Shown here in pieces: positions 23,325-32,791 of a stretch of DNA of 64,000 nt. Under the pieces are notes generated by a model that searched no databases, was not told where the DNA came from, and was given only the letters and a program-made list of their open reading frames with translations. The stretch is taken from positions 1 through 64,000 of the forward strand of contig NZ_CABPSF010000001.1 of assembly GCF_902459685.1 (NCBI RefSeq). The letters are read 5' to 3'. Positions within the stretch are counted from its first letter, which is position 1. Every line of letters begins with the position of its first letter. Both the position numbers and the translations under genes were made by a program. The DNA comes from Pandoraea iniqua (GTDB lineage: Bacteria > Pseudomonadota > Gammaproteobacteria > Burkholderiales > Burkholderiaceae).

Positions 23325-24224
23325 TTATTCGTCACGAATGCGCGCGAGAATGCCGTCGAGCGCATCGAGGCTGCCGAACTCGATGGTGAGCGCACCGGCG
23401 CCCTTGCGGCCGACCTTGATCTTCACGTTCGACGCGAGCAGATCCGACAGCTCTTCTTCGAGACGTGTCACGTCGCGCCCGCCCTCTTCCGCCGAACGTC
23501 GACGAATGCCATCGCCTTGCGGCTTGAGCGACGCGTTGACGATGCGCTCGGTGTCGCGCACCGACAGCCGCTTATTCACCACCTGATTGGCGAGCGTGAT
23601 CTGCGTGGCGGCATCGACGGAGAGCAACGCACGTGCGTGCCCCATGTCGAGATCACCGGCGAGCAGCATCGTCTGCACCGGTTGCGCGAGGTTGAGCAGG
23701 CGCAGCAGATTCGACACGGCGCTGCGCGAACGGCCGAGCGATTCAGCGGCCTGTTCATGCGTGTAATTGAATTCACCGAGCAGGCGTTGAATGCCCTGCG
23801 CTTCTTCCAGCGGATTCAGATCTTCGCGCTGAATGTTCTCGATGAGCGCCATGGCGGCGGCAGCTTCATCGGGCACATCGCGCACGAGCACGGGCACTTC
23901 CGACAGGCCGGCCATGCGGGCAGCGCGAAAGCGCCGTTCGCCGGCAATAATTTCGTACTTCTCACCATCGACACGGCGCACGAGGATCGGCTGCATCAGT
24001 CCTTGCGCGCGAATGCTCGCGGCGAGTTCCTGCAATGCGCCCTCGTCCATGCGCGTACGCGGCTGGTACTTGCCCGCCTGCAAGCGGTCGAGCGCCATCA
24101 CCGACGGTGCCCCTTCGGCCGAGGCTTCGTCTGCGCCGTTATGGTTATCGGCGTGTGCGCCGAGCAGCGCTTCGAGGCCGCGGCCCAGGCCCTTCTTTTT
24201 GAGTGCGTTGGTCTTGGTCGCCAT
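23325..24224 (-). CDS. parB: Chromosome-partitioning protein ParB
   Basis: CTP-dependent DNA clamp that loads at parS and spreads along neighbouring DNA. The 299-residue protein begins with the KKKGLGRGLEALLG ParA-interacting segment, has the CTP-binding GERRFRAA motif at 95-102, the helix-turn-helix THEQAAESLGRSRSAVSNLL that reads parS, and a C-terminal dimerisation domain. It lies 27 bp after parA. Eight parS-like sites occur 3-5 kb upstream. Confidence 0.98.
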   Translation of the reverse strand: MATKTNALKKKGLGRGLEALLGAHADNHNGADEASAEGAPSVMALDRLQAGKYQPRTRMDEGALQELAASIRAQGLMQPILVRRVDGEKYEIIAGERRFRAARMAGLSEVPVLVRDVPDEAAAAMALIENIQREDLNPLEEAQGIQRLLGEFNYTHEQAAESLGRSRSAVSNLLRLLNLAQPVQTMLLAGDLDMGHARALLSVDAATQITLANQVVNKRLSVRDTERIVNASLKPQGDGIRRRSAEEGGRDVTRLEEELSDLLASNVKIKVGRKGAGALTIEFGSLDALDGILARIRDE

Positions 24225-24251
24225 GACAATGCGTTCCTGCGCGAATGCGCC

Positions 24252-25022
24252 TTACATAGTTTGAATGCGCGCGATCATCTCTGCGCCGAATTGCAGATAC
24301 GCCTGCGCGCCACGCGATGCGGGGTCGAAGACGACGCCGGGCATGCCGTAACTCGGCGCCTCGGCGAGTCGCACATTGCGCGGAATGATCGCGTTGAAAA
24401 CCTTGTCGCCGAAGTGCTGCTTGAGCTGCTCCGAGACTTGTTGTTGCAGCGTGATACGCGGATCGAACATCACGCGCAGCAAGCCGATGACCTTCAGGTC
24501 ACGGTTCAGATTCGCGTGCACCTGCTTGATCGTATTGACGAGATCCGAGAGCCCTTCGAGCGCGAAGTACTCGCACTGCATCGGAATGATCACGCCGTGC
24601 GCAGCGCACAGGCCGTTGAGCGTGAGCAGCGAGAGTGTCGGCGGGCAGTCGATCAGAACGAAGTCGTACGCATCGTCCACTTTCTCAAGAGCCTGCTTGA
24701 GACGCGTATCGCGGTTCTCGAGCGACACCAGCTCCACGTCGGCCCCCGCGAGTTCGCGGTTGGCGGGCAACACGTCGTAGTTACCCGTCTCCGAACGCTG
24801 ACGGCTCACGCTCACGTCCGTGCCATCGACCAGCACCTCATAGACGCTCGTCTCGAGCGCGCCCTTGTCGATGCCGCTGCCCATTGTCGCGTTGCCCTGC
24901 GGATCCAGGTCGACCAACAGGACACGCTGTCCGTGCGACGCCAGACCGGCGGCGAGGTTCACCGTGGTGGTCGTCTTGCCGACGCCGCCCTTCTGATTGG
25001 CCACGCAGAAAATTTTCGCCAT
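24252..25022 (-). CDS. parA: Chromosome-partitioning ATPase ParA
   Basis: Walker-type ATPase that moves ParB-parS complexes to segregate origins. The 256-residue protein starts MAKIFCVANQKGGVGKTTTT; the deviant Walker A is KGGVGKT at 11-17, and the switch regions DLDPQGNATMG and LIDCPPTLSLLTLN are intact. The short N-terminus without a helix-turn-helix marks it as chromosomal (Soj-like) rather than plasmid type Ia. It precedes parB. Confidence 0.98.
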   Translation of the reverse strand: MAKIFCVANQKGGVGKTTTTVNLAAGLASHGQRVLLVDLDPQGNATMGSGIDKGALETSVYEVLVDGTDVSVSRQRSETGNYDVLPANRELAGADVELVSLENRDTRLKQALEKVDDAYDFVLIDCPPTLSLLTLNGLCAAHGVIIPMQCEYFALEGLSDLVNTIKQVHANLNRDLKVIGLLRVMFDPRITLQQQVSEQLKQHFGDKVFNAIIPRNVRLAEAPSYGMPGVVFDPASRGAQAYLQFGAEMIARIQTM

Positions 25023-25206
25023 GCCGATGTAGTCCTCCGAATGCTGCCTTGTTCAAGCGCGGTTGATGCTGATGAAGCGGGGTGATGCAGGTCGTGCCGC
25101 CAAGTCACCGAATGATTCGACAGCATGACATGGTCACGCGGCCGGCCGATGGCTGACTTGCCGATAAATACTGCAAATTCGATGAATTCGATTACCTGAG
25201 CAATGC

Positions 25207-25797
25207 TCAGTTATTGCCGGCGCTGGCTTTCTGCGGCGTCAACACGAGCTTGTCGGTGTCGTAGCCTTGTTTGCGCAACTGCGCGCGCATTTGATTCAAC
25301 GTGTTCTCGTCGATGGTCGGCGTGCGCGACAGGATCCACAGATACTCGCGGCCCGGCTCTCCGACGGCGGCATACTGATAGTCGCCGTCGAGCACGATAA
25401 CCCAGTAGTTCGCCCAAAGCCAGGGAATCCAGCGCAACCAGTCCGGCGCGAACGTTACCTTGAAGCGCGCAGTGCCGGTGCCCTGCCCGTCGGTGCGTGC
25501 GAGGCCCGCATCACTGACCCAGGTGCCATCATCCTTGCGGCATTTGTTCGTGACTTCGATCCTGCCATCGGCGCGCGCTACGTATTCAGCGGTCACGTCC
25601 GACACACATTTTCGCTCGAAGAAATTCGGATAGCGTGCTATTTCGTACCAGGTGCCGACATAACGCGTCTTATCGATCGCCCCGACCGGGCGTACGCGCG
25701 TCGTCAGCGATTCTTGTCCGGTTTGCGCCCAAGCTACGGCGGCGAGCAGCGAAAAACCAACGATCGCAGCACCAATCCAGCGGGTAATTCCGGTCAT
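25207..25797 (-). CDS. Lipocalin family protein (Blc-like)
   Basis: Eight-stranded beta-barrel carrier of small hydrophobic molecules. The 196-residue precursor has a Sec signal peptide with likely cleavage after AWA at residue 24; there is no lipobox, so it is predicted periplasmic rather than an outer-membrane lipoprotein like E. coli Blc. The lipocalin signature [17 protein letters not shown] and the later YLWILSRTP motif are clear. Its ATG overlaps the rsmG stop by four bases, so it is translated as part of the mnmG-rsmG unit. Its ligand and reason for being in this cluster are unknown. Confidence 0.92.
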   Translation of the reverse strand: MTGITRWIGAAIVGFSLLAAVAWAQTGQESLTTRVRPVGAIDKTRYVGTWYEIARYPNFFERKCVSDVTAEYVARADGRIEVTNKCRKDDGTWVSDAGLARTDGQGTGTARFKVTFAPDWLRWIPWLWANYWVIVLDGDYQYAAVGEPGREYLWILSRTPTIDENTLNQMRAQLRKQGYDTDKLVLTPQKASAGNN

Positions 25798-26474
25798 GCA
25801 GCCACCTTCACGCGAAGCAAATGACGCTCGGCGTCGAGGAATGGCACTTGCAGCGGCAAGCGTTCGACCAGCGCGTAACCCGGCGGCAATGTCAGCTCGC
25901 TCTCGGCGGCGACACCCTTCATGGCCCAGAAGCTGCCATCCGGGGCCAGCAGATTTTGCCCCAGCGTCACGAAGTCGTTCAGTTCGGCAAAGGCACGCGA
26001 CACGATGGCATCGAAGGCCGCCGGCACTTCCTTGCCGATCACCAGCGACTCCACACGGCCGGTCACAACGGTGAGGTTGGTCAGCTTAAAAGTGGCCCGC
26101 GCTTGCGTCAGGAAGGCGGTCTTCTTGTGCACGATGTCGTTGACCGTCACCTGCCAGTCCGGGCGCACGATGGCCAGCACTACGCCCGGCAACCCGCCGC
26201 CTGAGCCCACGTCAAGTACACGTGAAATCGGCTCACGGTCGAGGCGCGGCAGAATCGAGAGGGAATCGAGCAGGTGCTTGACGACCATCTGTCGCGGATC
26301 GCGAATCGAGGTCATCTGCAAAGCGGCATTCCACTTGGCCAGCAACGCCTGAAAGTCGAGCAACCGCCCTTGCTGCTCGGCGCTGATTGACAGGCCGAGT
26401 TGTGCAATGCCGTCGGCCAATAGCGTAGCCAGCTCGTTGCCGCCTTGCGCGGCAGTGTTTCTTGAAGCCGTCAT
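25794..26474 (-). CDS. rsmG: 16S rRNA (guanine527-N7)-methyltransferase RsmG
   Basis: Methylates G527 of 16S rRNA using S-adenosylmethionine. The 226-residue protein has the SAM-binding glycine motif [17 protein letters not shown] and the conserved [12 protein letters not shown] segment. It lies 11 bp downstream of mnmG, the near-universal order, and its stop overlaps the lipocalin start. Confidence 0.97.
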   Translation of the reverse strand: MTASRNTAAQGGNELATLLADGIAQLGLSISAEQQGRLLDFQALLAKWNAALQMTSIRDPRQMVVKHLLDSLSILPRLDREPISRVLDVGSGGGLPGVVLAIVRPDWQVTVNDIVHKKTAFLTQARATFKLTNLTVVTGRVESLVIGKEVPAAFDAIVSRAFAELNDFVTLGQNLLAPDGSFWAMKGVAAESELTLPPGYALVERLPLQVPFLDAERHLLRVKVAA

Positions 26475-26485
26475 GTCGTCTCCGG

Positions 26486-28450
26486 TCAGGCGGCGTGCTG
26501 GTCGCCGTCATCGGCGCCCGCACTTGTGTCGCCCGACGCGCGACGGCGTCCCAGCCCCTTCTTCAGATGGATCATCAGCAACGAGATCGCCGCCGGTGTC
26601 ACCCCGGAGATGCGCGAGGCCTGCCCCAACGTCTCGGGACGCTGAGCCGCGAGCTTCTGACGCACTTCAATCGACAGACCCCGCACCTCGTTGTAATCGA
26701 TGCTCGCGGGCAGCACGGTGTTCTCGTTGGCTTCCTTGCGGACGATCTCGTCGGCCTGACGATCGATGTAGCCCTGATACTTGGCGGCAATCTCGATCTG
26801 CTCGCGAATCTGCCCGGCTTGCAACGGATCGTCCGACAGCGCGTTCTCGGGGGCGAGTCGACCGCCCTGCACTGCCATCAATGCGTCGTAGCTGACTTCC
26901 GGGCGACGCAGCAGATCGGCGAGCGAATACTCGTGATCGATGGCCTTGCCGAGCAACGGCACGGCATCTTCCGCCGGGAATGTCTTGGGATTCACCCACG
27001 TGGTCTTGAGGCGTTCTGTTTCACGTGAAACAGCATCGCGTTTCCGACAGAAGGCTTCCCAACGAATGTCGTCCACGACACCCAGCTCGCGGCCAACCTC
27101 AGTCAGGCGCATGTCGGCATTGTCTTCACGCAGCGACAGGCGATATTCGGCGCGGCTGGTGAACATGCGGTACGGCTCGGACACGCCACGCGCAATCAGG
27201 TCGTCGACGAGCACGCCCAGATAGGCCTGATCGCGGCGCGGGCACCAAGCTTCGCGGCCCTGCACCTGGAGCGCAGCGTTCATCCCAGCGAGCAGCCCTT
27301 GGGCTGCGGCTTCTTCGTACCCCGTCGTGCCGTTGATCTGGCCGGCGAAGAACAGGCCCGAAATCACGCGTGTTTCCAGCGAGCTACGCAGTCCGCGCGG
27401 ATCGAAGTAGTCGTACTCGATGGCATAGCCGGGACGCAGGATATACGCGTTCTCCATGCCCTTCATCGAGCGGACCAGTTCGAGTTGCACATCGAAAGGC
27501 AGACTCGTGGAGATGCCGTTCGGGTAGAACTCGTTGGTCGTCAGCCCTTCCGGCTCCAGATAAATCTGGTGCGACGTCTTGTCGGCGAAGCGATGGATCT
27601 TGTCTTCGATCGACGGGCAATAGCGCGGCCCTACCCCTTCGATCACGCCCGTGTACATCGGCGAGCGGTCGAGACCCCCACGGATGATGTCGTGCGTGCG
27701 CTCGTTGGTATGCGTCACCCAGCACGGCACTTGGCGCGGATGTTGAGCCGCAGAGCCCAAGAACGAGAACACCGGCACCGGATCAAGATCGCCGGGCTGC
27801 TCTTCGAGCACGGAAAAATCGATCGAGCGGCCGTCGATACGCGGCGGCGTCCCCGTCTTCAAGCGGCCTTGCGGGAGTTTCAACTCTTTCAGGCGGGCCG
27901 ACAGGCTGATGGCCGCCGGGTCGCCAGCGCGACCGCCGACGTAGTTGTTCAGGCCGACGTGGATCTTGCCGTCGAGGAACGTACCGGCGGTGAGCACCAC
28001 GGCACGGGCGCGGAAACGCAGCCCGACCTGCGTAATGGCACCGACAACACGGTCGCCTTCGACGATCAGGTCTTCAACGGCCTGCTGGAACAGCCAGAGA
28101 TTCGGCTGATTTTCCAGACGGTGACGGATCGCCTGCTTATAGAGAATGCGGTCGGCTTGGGCGCGGGTCGCGCGTACGGCCGGGCCTTTCGACGAATTCA
28201 AGATGCGAAACTGGATGCCGCTCTCGTCGGTCGCCGCCGCCATGGCGCCACCGAGGGCATCGACTTCCTTGACGAGATGGCCCTTGCCGATCCCACCAAT
28301 CGAGGGGTTACAGCTCATCTGACCGAGCGTCTCGATATTGTGGGTAAGCAAAAGGGTTTTACAGCCCATGCGGGCCGAAGCGAGCGCAGCCTCAGTGCCG
28401 GCATGGCCGCCACCCACTACGATCACATCGAACTCGGTTGGATAAAGCAT
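26486..28450 (-). CDS. mnmG: tRNA uridine-5-carboxymethylaminomethyl modification enzyme MnmG
   Basis: FAD-dependent subunit that, with MnmE, modifies the wobble uridine of several tRNAs. Starting at 28450 ([18 protein letters not shown]) the protein has 654 residues; the FAD-binding GGGHAG is at 13-18. The GidA signatures [11 protein letters not shown] and [20 protein letters not shown] are present. An upstream in-frame extension to 28546 runs into a parS-like site and is not conserved. The coding sequence itself carries a perfect parS palindrome at 27017-27032. It is the first gene left of the origin interval. Confidence 0.97.
   Translation of the reverse strand: MLYPTEFDVIVVGGGHAGTEAALASARMGCKTLLLTHNIETLGQMSCNPSIGGIGKGHLVKEVDALGGAMAAATDESGIQFRILNSSKGPAVRATRAQADRILYKQAIRHRLENQPNLWLFQQAVEDLIVEGDRVVGAITQVGLRFRARAVVLTAGTFLDGKIHVGLNNYVGGRAGDPAAISLSARLKELKLPQGRLKTGTPPRIDGRSIDFSVLEEQPGDLDPVPVFSFLGSAAQHPRQVPCWVTHTNERTHDIIRGGLDRSPMYTGVIEGVGPRYCPSIEDKIHRFADKTSHQIYLEPEGLTTNEFYPNGISTSLPFDVQLELVRSMKGMENAYILRPGYAIEYDYFDPRGLRSSLETRVISGLFFAGQINGTTGYEEAAAQGLLAGMNAALQVQGREAWCPRRDQAYLGVLVDDLIARGVSEPYRMFTSRAEYRLSLREDNADMRLTEVGRELGVVDDIRWEAFCRKRDAVSRETERLKTTWVNPKTFPAEDAVPLLGKAIDHEYSLADLLRRPEVSYDALMAVQGGRLAPENALSDDPLQAGQIREQIEIAAKYQGYIDRQADEIVRKEANENTVLPASIDYNEVRGLSIEVRQKLAAQRPETLGQASRISGVTPAAISLLMIHLKKGLGRRRASGDTSAGADDGDQHAA
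27017..27032. other. parS site inside mnmG
   Basis: TGTTTCACGTGAAACA, a perfect 16 bp palindrome equal to the widely conserved parS consensus, read in the coding frame of mnmG as AVSRETE. Confidence 0.9.
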
Positions 28451-28538
28451 CGCAATTTTGCCGCGCGCGGCAAACTCTCTGGATTCGGTAATTGCGGAAT
28501 TATAGCGGTATTGCGATGCATCATTTGTAACCACACCA

Positions 28539-28554
28539 TGTTTCACGTGGAACG
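28539..28554. other. parS-like site
   Basis: TGTTTCACGTGGAACG, matching the ParB-binding consensus except at the outer base and with one arm of the GGAA type. Confidence 0.85.
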
Positions 28555-28581
28555 TGAGTGGAAAACGACGATATTGGAGAC

Positions 28582-28597
28582 TGTTTCACGTGGAACG
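28582..28597. other. parS-like site
   Basis: TGTTTCACGTGGAACG, identical to the site 43 bp to the left. Confidence 0.85.
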
Positions 28598-28679
28598 TTG
28601 GGAAGGATCGAGGCATTGAGGGTGTATCGAGATTGGATGCGCGGCGACGGTCGTGCCGAGATCGCAGTCGCCCCACTCC

Positions 28680-28695
28680 CGTTTCACGTGAAACA
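28680..28695. other. parS-like site
   Basis: CGTTTCACGTGAAACA; only the first base departs from the consensus palindrome. Confidence 0.88.
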
Positions 28696-28833
28696 TTCGA
28701 TATCGGTGTGTGCTGGGTAGACTCGTCCCTTATCGCCGATAGTCCTCGACGCGGTGAAAACCACACGGCCAACCGAGCTACCTTCGCCCCACCGCCTTCC
28801 TGCAAGTTTGAACGACGTCGCTGCCGGATTTCA

Positions 28834-28849
28834 TGTTTCACGTGAAACA
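28834..28849. other. parS site (perfect palindrome)
   Basis: TGTTTCACGTGAAACA, identical to the consensus and to the copy within mnmG. Confidence 0.92.
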
Positions 28850-28908
28850 GCGATAGAGACCACCTCTCCAGCGAGATCACCCACGGAGTGCGCCAAGGAT
28901 CTGACGTA

Positions 28909-28924
28909 CGTTTCACGTGAAACA
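28909..28924. other. parS-like site
   Basis: CGTTTCACGTGAAACA, same form as the site at 28680. Confidence 0.88.
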
Positions 28925-29143
28925 CGCCCCGAAAATTCCCTGCCCCCTTCTCACTCGAGCGGATCAACGCCGAACGCGATATACACAACCCCGAAGTCCA
29001 GCGCTCCCGATGGCGAAGATTCGCCCGCCTCGTGTCGACTTCGTTGATAAATGCGCGCCCGTCCCATCGATACCTCCCGTCGCATGAACAACTGGGACGG
29101 CTGCTCCGTAGCGAATGAGTTGATGCAGGGACCACCACTCCCC

Positions 29144-29159
29144 TGCTCCACGTGAAACA
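29144..29159. other. Degenerate parS-like site
   Basis: TGCTCCACGTGAAACA; the right arm is perfect, the left arm has a C at the third base. Confidence 0.7.
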
Positions 29160-29649
29160 GCGATAGCGCAAAGGGAAGCGCTTTCGGTTCAGGTGATTTG
29201 CCGGGGACTCGCCATTCGAAGTCTCGCTACGTATTCGCACCCAGAAATCAAAATCCAAAACAACGCTCGGCGGGCAATAGCAACCCAACACCCCGCGCAC
29301 CGACAAATATTCCGCCGCTTCTCCTTCAGTTGCCTCGGCAGTCGTTCTTGCATCTGTCTCCGCAAAAACAAAAACCAAGCCGAGGCGTTCCCGAACGCAA
29401 TGCCGGATTCGAGAATAAAGTCCCTACTCCACAGCGCCGTCAAAACCAAAACCCCCACGATCAGAATTAAGAAACCAAAAACCTGACTATCCATCCAGTA
29501 ACGCCACCGACGATCACTGGATGCAAACACAGGCGCCGCACTCATCCAAAAAACACAGCAACAGAAACTCGCCTCGCAGATACCCAACGACGAAATCTGC
29601 GCCGCCAAGATTCCTCCCTCGACCACTGGATGCAACCACAGCATCGCGC

Positions 29650-29665
29650 GTTCCACGTGAAACAC
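29650..29665. other. parS-like site, nearest the DnaA boxes
   Basis: CGTTCCACGTGAAACA, with one arm of each of the two parS half-site types; lies about 150 bp left of the first DnaA box. Confidence 0.82.
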
Positions 29666-29699
29666 CGGACACGCAAAAATCTCTCCCCTACCGGGCATC

Positions 29700-30030
29700 A
29701 CTCGCTACCGTTTAACCGAGTCGTCGGTCACGAAAAACCACAATCACGTTCGCCAAAACCAAATACTTTGGCACCGCAATTTCGTCGAGCAAAGTGGGGA
29801 GACACGCCCCGTTATCCACACCACTCCACCCCCTCGCTAAACCGCAAACAAGAAATTGCTTTTCTGTGGATAACCCTAAGCGACGAATTCACTCGAAAAT
29901 CGTAAAAATCGCCGAACCCCTTATTGCGGCGGTGCGCCATAGATTTGCGCGTTGCATAACTATCCACAAGCAACTGTGAATAAGTGAGTTCTCGTTGTCG
30001 TGGATAACTCGCTTTATGGACCATCTCAAA
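29700..30030. other. oriC: Predicted chromosomal replication origin (oriC)
   Basis: Five DnaA-box matches fall within 196 bp: TTATCCACA at 29812-29820 (plus), TGTGGATAA at 29865-29873 (minus), CTATCCACA at 29960-29968 (plus, one mismatch), TGTGAATAA at 29975-29983 (minus) and CGTGGATAA at 29999-30007 (minus, one mismatch). Between boxes the DNA is relatively AT-rich (for example 29885-29915). The interval has no gene, sits beside a parS cluster and mnmG, and gene direction to the left is uniform. dnaA, dnaN and rpmH are not nearby. The outer limits are approximate and the duplex-unwinding element is not assigned. Confidence 0.85.
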
Positions 30031-30144
30031 ATTGGGGCCGGATCATATTCGCGACAATCTTTCATCGTCCTTCGCGACCACCGAAAAGCCGACCGTTCAC
30101 CCCTCGCGACCCTCACGACTCGCCCCCAACACGCGCCCATAAAA

Positions 30145-30166
30145 AAACCCGCCGGGAGGCGGGTTT
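30145..30166 (-). terminator. Rho-independent terminator of the first Liv operon
   Basis: On the minus strand AAACCCGCC / GGCGGGTTT arms with a 4-base loop are followed by a run of seven T (complement of 30141-30147). It lies 65 bp past the livF stop and insulates the origin from the head-on Liv operon. Confidence 0.88.
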
Positions 30167-30230
30167 CTTATTCATCATCGGCAGCGACGCCGCTTCGACC
30201 GGGCATCGATAGCGTGCCCGATTACGAGTA

Positions 30231-30977
30231 TCAGGCAGCCTTCTTTGCCAGCCCCAGATACGTCTCGATCACCTTCGGGTTGCTCGCCAGCTCTTGCGCA
30301 GGGCCTTCCAGCGCCAGTTCACCCGTCTCGATCACGTAGCCGTAGTCGGCCACTTGCAAGGCCGCACGGGCGTTCTGCTCGATCAGCAGCGTTGCCACGC
30401 CCGTCTTGCGCAAGTCGTTGATGATGTGGAAGATTTCCTTCACGATCAGCGGCGCGAGCCCGAGACTCGGCTCGTCGAGCATCAGCAACTGCGGCTTGGC
30501 CATCAATGCGCGGCCCACCGCCAGCATCTGGCGCTCACCGCCCGACAGCGTGCCGGCCTGCTGCACACGGCGCTCTTTCAGGCGCGGAAACAGCGCGTAG
30601 ACCACTTCCATCTGGTCGAGGAAGTTCTTTTCCCCGGCCTTCTTGCGGCGGTACGCACCGAGCAGCAGGTTGTCTTCGACGGTCATCGTCGAGAACAACT
30701 CGCGCTTCTCCGGCACCAGACACATGCCGCGCGCCACGCGCGTCTCGATGCTCAGCGCCGACATCTCGTGACCGAGATACGCCACGCTGCCACGGCTCGA
30801 ACCGTTGTGCGGCAGCGCGCCCATGATCGCGTTGAGCATGCTCGACTTGCCTGCCCCGTTCGGACCGATCACCGTGACGATCTGCCCCGCTTCCACGCGC
30901 AGGTGAGCCCCGTGTACTGCCTCGACCTTGCCGTAGGCTACCGCCAGGTCCTTGACCTCCAGAATCGCCTCTGCCAT
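30231..30977 (-). CDS. livF: Branched-chain-type ABC transporter ATP-binding protein (LivF-like)
   Basis: One of two ATPases powering a HAAT-family importer. The 248-residue protein has Walker [10 protein letters not shown], signature LSGGERQMLAVGRALM and Walker B LLMLDEPSLGLAP. Its ATG overlaps the stop of the upstream permease-ATPase fusion by one base (TGATG), which indicates translational coupling. It is the last gene of the operon and is followed by a terminator next to oriC. Confidence 0.95.
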   Translation of the reverse strand: MAEAILEVKDLAVAYGKVEAVHGAHLRVEAGQIVTVIGPNGAGKSSMLNAIMGALPHNGSSRGSVAYLGHEMSALSIETRVARGMCLVPEKRELFSTMTVEDNLLLGAYRRKKAGEKNFLDQMEVVYALFPRLKERRVQQAGTLSGGERQMLAVGRALMAKPQLLMLDEPSLGLAPLIVKEIFHIINDLRKTGVATLLIEQNARAALQVADYGYVIETGELALEGPAQELASNPKVIETYLGLAKKAA

Positions 30978-32773
30978 CACTCCACTCCTCCGAGGTACGC
31001 CTCGAGCACCGCCGGGTTCTTCTGCACGTCTTCGGGCAGCCCCTCGGCGATCTTGGTGCCGAACTCCATCACCACCAGGTGATCGGTCAGGTTCATCACG
31101 AAATCCATGTCGTGCTCAACCAGCAGCACACTCATGCCTTCATCTTTGAGCTTGCGCAGCAAATCGCCCAGCGCCTGCTTCTCTTTGTAACGCAAGCCAG
31201 CAGCCGGCTCATCGAGCAGCAGCAGCGTCGGATCGCACGCCAGGGCGCGCGCAATTTCCAGAATCCGTTGCTGGCCCAGCGCCAGACTGCCGGCTTCGTC
31301 GTACATGTGCGCGCCAAGGCCCACACGCTCGATCTGCTTAGCGGCTTCGTGCAGCAGCATGGCTTCTTCGTGGCGGTCCAGACGCAGCACGCTCGACCAC
31401 ACACCGCCCTGCGGGCGACGGCGCAGGCCGTTCTTGTCACGCAGATACGCGCCGATCGCCACGTTCTCCAGCACGCTCATATGCGGCATCAACCGCACGT
31501 GCTGGAAGGTCCGGCCGATACCGCGCTTGACGATCTCGCGCGACGGCAGACGATCAATCCGCTCGCCGAGGAACGAAATCTCACCGCGCGTAGCCTGCAA
31601 CACCCCGGTCACGAGGTTGAACGTGGTCGACTTGCCGGCACCGTTCGGGCCGATCAGACCGACGATTTCACCGGCCTTCACTTCGAACGACACATCGTTG
31701 ACCGCCACCAGCCCGCCAAACTCCTTGCGCGCCTTCTCCAGCTTGAGCACCACTTCGCCCACGGCCGGCTTGGCACGATGGCCCAGCGGGTCCGCCTGCT
31801 CAGGCGCCCGGGCCACGCGGCGTGCCGGGAAGATCTTCGCGAAGAACGGCCACACGCCATCACGCGCATATTGCAGCAGCAGCACCAGCAGCACCCCGAA
31901 GACGATCGTCTCGAAGTTGCCGTTAGCGCCCAGCAGCACCGGCAGGATGTTTTGCAGGTAGTCCTTGAGCACCGTCAGGATGGCAGCCCCCAGCACTGCG
32001 CCCCAGACGTGCGAGACGCCGCCCACCACCGCCATGAACAGGTACTCGATGCCGTGGTTCAGGTTGAACGGCGTCGGGTTCACGGCACGTTGCAAGTGCG
32101 CGTACAGCCAGCCCGAAATCGCGGCGAGCACGGCGGCGTAGACGAACACCACCACCTTCATCCACGCGGTGTTCACGCCCATGGCTTCGGCCATCACGCC
32201 GCCACCCTTGAGCGCGCGAATCGCACGGCCCTGACGCGAATCCAGCAGGTTCTTGACCGACACCACCGCCAGCACCACCACGACCCAGATCAGATAGAAC
32301 ATCTGACGGCCGCTCGCCAGCTCGACACCGAACACGTTGATGGTCGGAATGTCGTTCAGACCGTCGTACTTGCCGAGGAACTCGAGGTTGCCGAACAGGT
32401 AGTAAAGCGCCAGACCCCACGCGATCGTGCCGAGCGGCAGAAAGTGACCCGACAGACGCATGGTGATCGCACCGATCACGAGCGCCGCAGCGGCCGTGAT
32501 GGCGATGCCGACCACCAGACCCAGCCACGGCGACGCGCCGTAGGCCGTCGTCAGATAAGCCGTCGCGTAAGCGCCCAGACCGACGAAAGCGGCCTGACCG
32601 AACGACGTCATGCCAGCCACGCCCGTGAGCAGGACCAGACCGATGGCCACGATGCTGTAAAGGCCGATGTAATTGAGCAGCGTCACCCAGTATTCAGGCA
32701 GACGTACCGGTGCAGGCAGTACCGGCAACACGGCCAGTAGCACCAGAAAAATCAGGAAGTATTTGTTTTTCAT
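30977..32773 (-). CDS. Fused LivM permease-LivG ATPase of a branched-chain-type ABC transporter
   Basis: A single 598-residue polypeptide joins two subunits that are normally separate. Residues about 1-320 form a LivM-type permease with TM segments and the [19 protein letters not shown] motif. After a short linker (about 320-345), residues 345-598 form a LivG-type ATPase with Walker [11 protein letters not shown], signature-loop variant [15 protein letters not shown] and Walker [12 protein letters not shown]. No stop or frameshift separates the parts. Such fusions occur in other Burkholderiales. It lies 18 bp after livH and overlaps livF by one base. Confidence 0.94.
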   Translation of the reverse strand: MKNKYFLIFLVLLAVLPVLPAPVRLPEYWVTLLNYIGLYSIVAIGLVLLTGVAGMTSFGQAAFVGLGAYATAYLTTAYGASPWLGLVVGIAITAAAALVIGAITMRLSGHFLPLGTIAWGLALYYLFGNLEFLGKYDGLNDIPTINVFGVELASGRQMFYLIWVVVVLAVVSVKNLLDSRQGRAIRALKGGGVMAEAMGVNTAWMKVVVFVYAAVLAAISGWLYAHLQRAVNPTPFNLNHGIEYLFMAVVGGVSHVWGAVLGAAILTVLKDYLQNILPVLLGANGNFETIVFGVLLVLLLQYARDGVWPFFAKIFPARRVARAPEQADPLGHRAKPAVGEVVLKLEKARKEFGGLVAVNDVSFEVKAGEIVGLIGPNGAGKSTTFNLVTGVLQATRGEISFLGERIDRLPSREIVKRGIGRTFQHVRLMPHMSVLENVAIGAYLRDKNGLRRRPQGGVWSSVLRLDRHEEAMLLHEAAKQIERVGLGAHMYDEAGSLALGQQRILEIARALACDPTLLLLDEPAAGLRYKEKQALGDLLRKLKDEGMSVLLVEHDMDFVMNLTDHLVVMEFGTKIAEGLPEDVQKNPAVLEAYLGGVE

Positions 32774-32791
32774 TCTGTGGTCCGCCCCGGC

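Noticed and set aside
28521-29378. Minus-strand reading frame of 285 codons in the origin interval
   Set aside because: It runs across five parS sites, whose translations give the recurring VSRET and FHVKH strings. No ribosome site or family; composition is that of non-coding DNA.
29189-29701. Hydrophobic minus-strand frame of 170 codons next to oriC
   Set aside because: The minus strand is rich in G and T here, which by itself gives Phe, Val, Leu, Trp and Cys codons. It crosses a parS site and has no recognisable start signal.
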